The translations under genes and the position numbers were made by a program. A DNA stretch of 11,230 nt from Leptospirillum sp. (GTDB lineage Bacteria > Nitrospirota > Leptospirillia > Leptospirillales > Leptospirillaceae): positions 1 to 11,230 of the forward strand of contig DAIEST010000259.1 of the NCBI GenBank assembly GCA_027346125.1. Reading direction: 5' to 3'. Shown here piece by piece: positions 5,711-11,230 of the stretch. Under the pieces are notes generated by a model, which saw only the letters and a list, made by a program, of their open reading frames with translations, was not told where the DNA came from and did not search any database. Every line of letters starts with the position of its first letter. Position 1 is the stretch's first letter.

Positions 5711-6934
5711 TTGGACGGCCACAAGAGTGCAGGGGGGCAGGGATTGTCGAAAAACATCCTGTCTCCGTCGCTGGAGAGAAAGATTCTCCTGGGAATAGCG
5801 GTTCCTTCCGGCATCCTTCTTTTTTTGCTTTTTGCCGCGATCTATTCCGAGGTCCGCTTCCTCCGGAGCGAATTGCGGATGGAGAATCTGGAAAAGGAAC
5901 AGCTTCTGGTGAACCGGACTCTTTCCGACCTGAAAGATGCGGAAACAGGCGAAAGAGGCTTTCTGATCACTGGCATGCCCTCCTATCTTGAACCCTACCG
6001 GGTGGCCCGGAAAGACCTGGTGGATGACCTGGGCGGAGTGTCGCGCCTTTCGGGTCTGGTTCCCGGCCTGGCGGGAGAATTGCCTCATTTTGACGATCTG
6101 ATCCGGGAAAAACTTGGAGAGCTTCAGGTGACACTCTCCTTGCGGGAGAATGCCGGTTTCTCTGCAGCAAAAGAGATGGTCATGAACGGGTTCGGAAAAA
6201 ATACGATGGACCTGATCCGCAAACTGAGTGTCCGGATGGGGGATCAGTGCCAGGTTGCCATTGGCGTGGCGCGGAAAACGGTTCTCCGTCGCGAGCGCCG
6301 ATTGATCGGATTCGGGATGTTGACCGCGTTTTCGATCATCGTGCTGCTTTCATTCCTCTTCAACATGATCTATCGGGATATTCAAGAAAAAAAATACCTT
6401 CTGGACCGTCTCGAGGATGAATCCACTCATGATTTTCTGACGCGCCTCCACAACAGGGCTTTTTTTACGGACTGCTTCCGGAAGGCCCTTTCCCTCGCAT
6501 CCAGGGGAAACAGCCGTCCGGCAATTCTCATGATCGATCTGGACGGGTTCAAGCAGGTGAATGACCGTTTTGGTCACCAGATGGGGGATGCCGTGCTTGT
6601 CGAGGTATCGAGGCTTTTTGCCCGGATGTCCCGGGAAAGCGACATTCTGGCCCGACTGGGGGGTGACGAGTTTGTGATTCTGGTCCCTGTCCTGGAGAAA
6701 ACTACGGATCTTTCTGTGCTTGCAGAACGGATTCTGTCCGTTTTTTCCAAGCCCGTTCTTCCCGATCTGGGAGAGGTTTCTCTGGGTGCCAGCATCGGGA
6801 TTGCCGTCTTTCCTGACGACGGTGCGGATCCGGACGCACTGTTGAATGCTGCGGACCGGGCGCTCTATCTTGCCAAGAAGGAAGGCCGAAACTGTTACCG
6901 GTTCCATGGCGATACGACGACAACTCCTTCCTGA
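5711..6934 (+). CDS. Membrane diguanylate cyclase, CHASE3-GGDEF
   Basis: A 407-residue inner-membrane protein predicted to make cyclic di-GMP from two GTP. Order: short cytoplasmic N-terminus; TM1 about residues 25-46 (IAVPSGILLFLLFAA); a periplasmic CHASE3-type sensor region of about 150 residues with the family signature LKDAETGERGFLITG (74-88); TM2 about 198-220; a short linker; then a GGDEF domain (about 238-395). The active-site signature GGDEF is intact (317-321), FLTRLHNRAFF (242-252) and IDLDGFKQVNDRFGH (275-289) are canonical, and the inhibitory I-site RxxD (Arg308-Asp311) stands exactly five residues before GGDEF, so product feedback is expected. No EAL or HD-GYP domain is present. 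The TTG start is favoured by an excellent Shine-Dalgarno (GGGAGGTGA) just upstream. The CHASE3 ligand is unknown. No terminator follows, so read-through into glyQ is possible. Confidence 0.93.
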   Translation: MDGHKSAGGQGLSKNILSPSLERKILLGIAVPSGILLFLLFAAIYSEVRFLRSELRMENLEKEQLLVNRTLSDLKDAETGERGFLITGMPSYLEPYRVARKDLVDDLGGVSRLSGLVPGLAGELPHFDDLIREKLGELQVTLSLRENAGFSAAKEMVMNGFGKNTMDLIRKLSVRMGDQCQVAIGVARKTVLRRERRLIGFGMLTAFSIIVLLSFLFNMIYRDIQEKKYLLDRLEDESTHDFLTRLHNRAFFTDCFRKALSLASRGNSRPAILMIDLDGFKQVNDRFGHQMGDAVLVEVSRLFARMSRESDILARLGGDEFVILVPVLEKTTDLSVLAERILSVFSKPVLPDLGEVSLGASIGIAVFPDDGADPDALLNAADRALYLAKKEGRNCYRFHGDTTTTPS

Positions 6935-6996
6935 GGGACTGCATCGGGCAGAAATCGTTTGGAGGAGATTGCCTATCGAACCGGGATATCGGCTTC

Positions 6997-7005
6997 TGTT
7001 ATCAT
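6997..7005 (+). promoter_or_regulatory. Candidate extended -10 promoter for glyQ
   Basis: TGTTATCAT matches the extended -10 form TGn-TATNNT. No good -35 box lies 17 nt upstream, which extended -10 promoters can tolerate. A start point near 7012 would give a leader of about 65 nt before the glyQ ATG. Consensus match only. Confidence 0.3.
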
Positions 7006-7007
7006 GG

Positions 7008-7045
7008 GTTCCCGTTTGCTGAAGACATCAGGACGATTCGGGAAC
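7008..7045 (+). other. Potential hairpin in the glyQ leader
   Basis: GTTCCCG (7008-7014) is complementary to CGGGAAC (7039-7045), and inside the loop CTGA (7018-7021) can pair with TCAG (7027-7030) around AGACA. The two stems are separated by 3- and 8-nt internal strands. No T-box consensus (GGTGGNACCGCG) or T run follows, so it is neither a recognisable T-box nor an intrinsic terminator. It may be a leader structure or chance. Confidence 0.3.
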
Positions 7046-7078
7046 GATGCACAATGTGATGAGGGGTGGACAGGACAG

Positions 7079-7972
7079 ATGACGTTTCAGGATACGATTC
7101 GGACGCTCCAGCATTTCTGGGCAAACGAAGGCTGTGCCATTGTCCAGCCTTACGACATGGAGATGGGAGCCGGGACATTCCATCCTGCGACATTCTTCGG
7201 GGCACTGGAGCCGGGAGCGACCCGCGTAGCGTATGTACAGCCCTGCAGAAGACCCACGGACGGACGGTATGGCGAAAACCCCAATCGCCTCCAGCGCTAT
7301 TATCAATTCCAGGTTCTGGTCAAGCCGTCGCCGGAGGAATCCCAGGCCGTTTACCTGAAAAGTCTGGAAGCGCTGGGTATCCGGCTCCGGGATCACGATA
7401 TCCGGTTTGTCCACGACGACTGGGAATCTCCCACGCTGGGGGCGTGGGGGCTGGGGTGGGAGGTCTGGCTCGACGGCATGGAGGTCACCCAGTTCACCTA
7501 CTTTCAGGAGGTGGCCGGCATTCCGCTCAATCCGATTCCGGTGGAGGTGACCTATGGTCTCGAACGTCTGGCGATGTACCTCCAGGGCGTTTCCAATGTC
7601 TTCGACCTGATGTACGCTCCTGGCGTCACCTACGGCAGGATTCACCGGGAAAACGAGCGTCAGCAGTCCTTCTACAACTTCGAGGAAGCTCCCGTCGACA
7701 GTCTCCGGCAGGAATTCGACTTTCGCGAAGCCCAGGCGGAATCCCTCCTGGAGAAGGGGCTCTATCTTCCCGGGTATGAAATGGTATTGGGCATGTCCCA
7801 TGCGTTCAATCTCCTGGATGCCCGGGGTGCGGTCAGCGTTGCGGAACGGCAGCATTTCATCGGCCGGGTCCGTGCCCAGGCCCGGAAAGCGGCCCGATCC
7901 TTCCGGGAGCGGATTCAGTCGGAGACTGCCGTGGCTTCGGCCGCCGGTAACGTCGGGGAGGGTGCAAAGTGA
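7079..7972 (+). CDS. glyQ: Glycine--tRNA ligase alpha subunit
   Basis: A 297-residue catalytic (alpha) subunit of the heterotetrameric bacterial glycyl-tRNA synthetase. It activates glycine with ATP and, with the beta subunit, charges tRNA-Gly. Nearly every block is canonical for the family: TFQDTIRTLQHFWANEGCAI at the N-terminus, MEMGAGTFHPATFFGALEP (about 22-40), RRPTDGRYGENPNRLQRYYQF (class II catalytic core), FVHDDWESPTLGAWGLGWEV, EVTQFTYFQEVAG, and VEVTYGLERLAMYLQ with the class II motif-3 type Gly-Leu-Glu-Arg. Length is normal (E. coli 303). ATG 7079 is chosen because the conserved MTFQDTI start lies there; the frame is open back to a TTG at 6959, but those 40 residues look non-homologous. 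AGGA at 7072-7075 or GAGGGG at 7061-7066 may serve as the ribosome site. The TGA stop overlaps the glyS GTG by 4 nt (GTGA). Confidence 0.97.
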   Translation: MTFQDTIRTLQHFWANEGCAIVQPYDMEMGAGTFHPATFFGALEPGATRVAYVQPCRRPTDGRYGENPNRLQRYYQFQVLVKPSPEESQAVYLKSLEALGIRLRDHDIRFVHDDWESPTLGAWGLGWEVWLDGMEVTQFTYFQEVAGIPLNPIPVEVTYGLERLAMYLQGVSNVFDLMYAPGVTYGRIHRENERQQSFYNFEEAPVDSLRQEFDFREAQAESLLEKGLYLPGYEMVLGMSHAFNLLDARGAVSVAERQHFIGRVRAQARKAARSFRERIQSETAVASAAGNVGEGAK

Positions 7973-10191
7973 GTCCTTCCGGCCCTCCCCTTTTTCCGGA
8001 ATCCAATCACGATCTTGACCGGACGGCCCTTCTGGAAATCGGTTGCGAAGAACTTCCCTCCGCTCCCCTTCCGGCCCTCCGCTCGTCGATCGCCGCCCGG
8101 GCCAACGCCCTGAGGGCCGAATACCGTCTGGGAAAAGGGGCCGTTCAGGTTTTTGGAACTCCCCAGCGGGTGATCCTGATGCTGGAAGAATTGCCGGACG
8201 AGCAGGAGGCTTTTCAGGAGACCGTTCTGGGTCCTCCCGCAAGGCTCGCCGGCTCGTTGCCGGATGCGCCTTCCCCCCAGTCCATCGGGTTTGCGAAGTC
8301 GCAGGGCGTTTCCGTTTCAGAGCTCCGGATTGTCGAAAGTTCCAGGGGCGCCTACCTGGCAGTGGATAAAACGGCTCCCCGGAAAAAAACGGAAGAGGTG
8401 CTTCCGGAACTTTTCTCCCGGACGCTGGAGGGGCTTCCTCTTCCCAGGACAATGAGGTGGGGAACGGACTCCGGTCCGTTTCTCCGTCCCATCCTATGGG
8501 TTCTGGCATTCTGGGGGGACCGGAGCCTTTCTCTTTCCCTGGCCGGAATCGCGTCGGGAACCCTGACCCGGAATCCCCGGTCCGCAGGGTTCCTGCACCA
8601 TCCGGTCCGGGGCGTTTCCCATTATGCGGATCTGATCCGGTCCTGGGGAATCTCTCCCGTTCCGTCCGAGCGGGGGGCCGAGATCGACCGGGAACTCGAC
8701 CTGGCGCTCAGGCTGGAACAGGATACCGGTCGCCTTTCCCCGTCCGTCCGTCGGGTGGAAGACGTGCCGCTGTCCATGGAAGTGCTCGATCTTGTCGAAG
8801 TGTTCCGCGTGGTGGTGGGGCATTTTCCGGAGTCATACCTGACGCTTCCCGCTGCACTGATTCAGACCGTGCTTCGCGTCCACCAGCGATTTTACGTGCT
8901 GGAAGAGGAAAACGGGGCGCTTTCGAATTGTTTCCTGGCCATCAGCGGCAATCCCTCCGCCGACCTTGCGACAGTGCGCACAGGATACGAAAAAGTGGTC
9001 CGGGCGCGCCTCGAGGATGCCCAGTACTACCTTTCCCGGGATCGGAAGCGATCGCTCGCATCGTTTGCCGGGGACCTGGGAGGAATGGTCTTCTTTCCTG
9101 GCGTGGGAACCCTGTCCGACAAGGTCAGGATGTCCCGGGAAATGGTTTCCTGGGTACTGGAACGCATTCCGGAATCCGATGTGGAAGGGACAGGGTTCGA
9201 CCGTCCGTCCCTCGCCGCGTCCCTGGACCGGCTCGCGCAGCTGGCAAAGGCGGACCTCGCAACGGGTCTGGTCCGGGAGTTTCCGGAGCTGGAAGGCCAG
9301 GTCGGAGCCCATTACTGGATGATGGAAAACAGGGAATCGCGCGACCGGAAAGAAGAAATCCCGGATCGCCTGCTCCAGTTCGAAGCCGAAGCCATTGCCG
9401 ACCACTACCATCCCCGACACGCACAGGATCGTCTCCCTTCGACGCTGCATGCCAGGATCCTTTCCCTGGTGGACAAGTTCCTGCACCAGGCCGGAGGACT
9501 TGCGGCCGGATTCATTCCTTCGGGAAGCGAGGATCCCTATGCGCTGCGCCGGGCTGCCCTGGGGATGATGGCAGTGCTGCGGGACTCGGGGTGGCCCATC
9601 ACGCTGGAACAGCTTTTGTCCCAGGCCGGGAACCTGTCTCTTCCCCGCGATGTTGCCGGAGATCTCGGAAAATTCTGGGGAGAGCGCCTGCAGGGCTTCT
9701 GGGAAAGGGAATACCCTATCCTTCTGGTCCGCGCGGGGGGAGCGTCCCTGTCGGAAACGATGGGGTTTGCAGGCAGCCGACTCCGCTTTCTTTCAGGCGT
9801 TTCCGGGAGGGAAGGGTATGCGGAACTGCTTTCCCTTTATACCCGGCTCGTCAATATCCTTCCCGATCCGGAGAAGTCGGCCGGTTTTTCGCTGGACCCC
9901 TCCAGGCTGGAAGCGCCTTCGGAAAAAGCGATCCATGCGCTGATGAAGGAAGAAGGGATCGCGGATCCGGGTCTCTGGGCGAAAAAGGCGGCCTGTGGCG
10001 AATGGGAAACAATCTGGAATTCGGCGCTCCGGTTTGTGATCCCCGTCCAGAAAATGTTCGAAGAGGTCATGGTGAACGATCCGGATCCGGTTCTCAGGGA
10101 AAACCGGATGGCTCTTCTCTCCCGGCTGTGCATGGCGATCGGCGTTCTCGGACGGCTGGATCTGCTTCCGCCCCCCTCGCGGGAAGGATGA
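7969..10191 (+). CDS. glyS: Glycine--tRNA ligase beta subunit
   Basis: A 740-residue beta subunit of the alpha2-beta2 glycyl-tRNA synthetase, needed for tRNA-Gly binding. Family blocks in order: LLEIGCEELPS (about 24-34), TPQRVILMLEELP, LPLPRTMRWG, FLRPILWVLAF, LPAALIQTVLRVHQRFYVL, GYEKVVRARLEDAQYYLSRD, LAKADLATGLVREFPELEGQ, and the DKFLHQAGG...FIPSGSEDPYALRRAALGM block near residues 500-530, followed by the C-terminal tRNA-binding region. The start is GTG at 7969 with GGGGAGG about eight bases upstream, overlapping the glyQ stop; no later ATG precedes the first conserved block. That gives about 20 extra N-terminal residues (SPSGPPLFPESNH...), and the whole is longer than E. coli GlyS (689). 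Equal synthesis of both subunits is probably served by translational coupling. The TGA stop overlaps the ribD ATG by 4 nt. Confidence 0.97.
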   Translation: MSPSGPPLFPESNHDLDRTALLEIGCEELPSAPLPALRSSIAARANALRAEYRLGKGAVQVFGTPQRVILMLEELPDEQEAFQETVLGPPARLAGSLPDAPSPQSIGFAKSQGVSVSELRIVESSRGAYLAVDKTAPRKKTEEVLPELFSRTLEGLPLPRTMRWGTDSGPFLRPILWVLAFWGDRSLSLSLAGIASGTLTRNPRSAGFLHHPVRGVSHYADLIRSWGISPVPSERGAEIDRELDLALRLEQDTGRLSPSVRRVEDVPLSMEVLDLVEVFRVVVGHFPESYLTLPAALIQTVLRVHQRFYVLEEENGALSNCFLAISGNPSADLATVRTGYEKVVRARLEDAQYYLSRDRKRSLASFAGDLGGMVFFPGVGTLSDKVRMSREMVSWVLERIPESDVEGTGFDRPSLAASLDRLAQLAKADLATGLVREFPELEGQVGAHYWMMENRESRDRKEEIPDRLLQFEAEAIADHYHPRHAQDRLPSTLHARILSLVDKFLHQAGGLAAGFIPSGSEDPYALRRAALGMMAVLRDSGWPITLEQLLSQAGNLSLPRDVAGDLGKFWGERLQGFWEREYPILLVRAGGASLSETMGFAGSRLRFLSGVSGREGYAELLSLYTRLVNILPDPEKSAGFSLDPSRLEAPSEKAIHALMKEEGIADPGLWAKKAACGEWETIWNSALRFVIPVQKMFEEVMVNDPDPVLRENRMALLSRLCMAIGVLGRLDLLPPPSREG

Positions 10192-11230
10192 TGAGGGCTC
10201 CCGAGGAACGCTTCATGTCCATCGCCCTTTCCCTCGCCATGAAAGCCCGCGACACGGTCGCTCCGAACCCCAGGGTGGGAGCGGTCGTTGTCCGGGAAGG
10301 GCAGGTTGTCGGCAAAGGGTTCCATGAACGTCCGGGCCTTCCCCATGCGGAAGTGCTGGCGTTGAGGGAAGCGGGGGAGAACGCCAGGGGGGCGGACCTT
10401 TACGTCAATCTTGAGCCCTGCTGCCACTTGAACAAGAGGACGCCTCCCTGTACCCGGGAAATCCTTTCTTCCGGGGTGCGCAGGGTGATCATCGCGCTTT
10501 CGGACCCCAATCCGGAGGTCAGCGGGAAGGGGATCCACGAACTGAGGGCAGGGGGCATTCACGTGGCCCTCGGAACGATGTCCCGCAAGGCATTCGAAGT
10601 CAACAGGGGATTCCTGTCGCTCATGCGCAACGGGCGCCCGTTCGTGACCGTCAAGGGGGCGATGAGCCTCGACGGAAAAATCGCGACGGTGACCGGCGAT
10701 TCCCAGTGGATTTCCGGAGCTCCTTCCCTGAAATATGCCCATGAGCTCAGACAGATCCACGATGGCATCATCGTCGGCATCGGGACCGTCCTGAAGGACA
10801 ATCCCCTCCTGACAACCCGGATCCCGGGGAAAAAGGCCCACCACCCCGTCCGGATTCTTCTGGACTCGTGGGCCAGGACCCCTCTCGGTTCGAGAGTTTT
10901 CGAGACGCTGGAGGATTCGCCCGTCTGGATCGCCGTTCGGGACGACGCTTCTCCGGAACGCATCCGGGCCCTTGAAAAGAGAGGTGCCCGCATTATCGGG
11001 GTTCCTCCCGATCCCCAGGGAACAGGAGTCAGTCTCGGTTCTCTCTTGAACCGGCTCTCGCACGAAAACATCCTGACAATCCTGGTCGAAGGAGGTGCCC
11101 GGGTCACCGGGGCCTTTCTCAGGAAGCGTCTTGCCGATCGCATCCGTCTCGTTCTGGCACCGTTGATCATCGGAGGACAGGATGCAGTGGGGTGGGTCGG
11201 CGGCGACTCCCCCCTGACGCTCCGGGAGGC
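10188..11230 (+). CDS. ribD: Riboflavin biosynthesis deaminase/reductase (3' end outside window)
   Basis: The open frame runs past the right edge, so only the first 347 codons are seen; usual length is about 360-380, so little is missing. RibD is a bifunctional cytoplasmic enzyme: it deaminates the pyrimidine from GTP cyclohydrolase II and then reduces the ribosyl side chain with NADPH. Deaminase domain (about 1-145): PNPRVGAVVV (26-35), zinc ligand and catalytic Glu in HAE (53-55), zinc cysteines Cys78 and Cys88 in EPCCH...RTPPC, and DPNPEVSGKG. Reductase domain (about 150 onward): VTVKGAMSLDGKIAT, HDGIIVGIGTVLKDNPLLTTR, LVEGGARVTGAFL, PLIIGG. The cysteine loop appears one residue longer than the common PCxHxGxTPPC form. 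ATG 10188 overlaps the glyS stop (ATGA). ATG 10191 is equally possible, and ATG 10215 has a better-spaced GAGGA but loses the conserved EERFM lead-in. Confidence 0.95.
   Translation, partial: MMRAPEERFMSIALSLAMKARDTVAPNPRVGAVVVREGQVVGKGFHERPGLPHAEVLALREAGENARGADLYVNLEPCCHLNKRTPPCTREILSSGVRRVIIALSDPNPEVSGKGIHELRAGGIHVALGTMSRKAFEVNRGFLSLMRNGRPFVTVKGAMSLDGKIATVTGDSQWISGAPSLKYAHELRQIHDGIIVGIGTVLKDNPLLTTRIPGKKAHHPVRILLDSWARTPLGSRVFETLEDSPVWIAVRDDASPERIRALEKRGARIIGVPPDPQGTGVSLGSLLNRLSHENILTILVEGGARVTGAFLRKRLADRIRLVLAPLIIGGQDAVGWVGGDSPLTLRE

Noticed and set aside
6959..7078. 40-residue N-terminal extension of GlyQ from a TTG start
   Set aside because: GlyQ proteins begin at the TFQDTI block; the extension shows no similarity, and the region contains a promoter-like motif and an inverted repeat.
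6935..7078. A glycine T-box or glycine riboswitch upstream of glyQ
   Set aside because: The gap is only 144 nt and lacks the T-box sequence, a specifier stem, a terminator with T run, and glycine aptamer motifs.
7028..8509. Long minus-strand open frame (493 codons) opposite glyQ and glyS
   Set aside because: The translation is Arg/Pro/Gly-rich with no recognisable domain and lies antisense to two highly conserved genes; it is a by-product of GC-rich codon use.
9837..11063. Long minus-strand open frame (408 codons) opposite glyS and ribD
   Set aside because: No family signature, and it spans the glyS-ribD junction antisense to clear motifs of both proteins.

Overview
The window looks like ordinary chromosome from a Gram-negative-type bacterium of moderate-to-high GC. 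The protein style and gene mix (pimelate-dependent biotin genes, two-subunit glycyl-tRNA synthetase, CHASE3 diguanylate cyclase, many TTG/GTG starts) remind me of the Nitrospirota, in particular Leptospirillum-like acidophiles. That placement is an impression from the proteins, not a database result. There are no rRNA, tRNA, CRISPR, insertion-sequence or phage features.

Layout. (1) Bases 1-2129, plus strand: the C-terminal part of a penicillin-binding transpeptidase cut by the window edge, a small two-CBS-domain protein, a strong intrinsic terminator, then a two-gene unit made of an XRE/HipB-type DNA-binding protein and a small protein resembling only the extreme N-terminal subdomain of HipA (HipS-like). 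No HipA/HipT kinase follows. (2) Bases 2339-5397, minus strand: a compact biotin operon transcribed bioB-bioW-bioF. BioW makes pimeloyl-CoA from free pimelate, BioF makes KAPA (8-amino-7-oxononanoate) from it, and BioB performs the last step, dethiobiotin to biotin. bioA and bioD are not here. (3) Bases 5398-5710: a 313-nt divergent intergenic region with several palindromes and direct repeats. (4) Bases 5711-11230, plus strand: a membrane diguanylate cyclase (CHASE3-GGDEF, intact product-inhibition site), then glyQ, glyS and ribD. The last three are joined by two 4-nt start/stop overlaps (GTGA, ATGA). ribD runs off the right edge.

What stands out: the kinase-less HipB/HipS-like pair; the BioW route with no visible pimelate source; a possible structured leader with an extended -10 motif in front of glyQ; and repeated and palindromic motifs between bioB and the cyclase gene. 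I see no large unknown system; most of the window is housekeeping metabolism and regulation.
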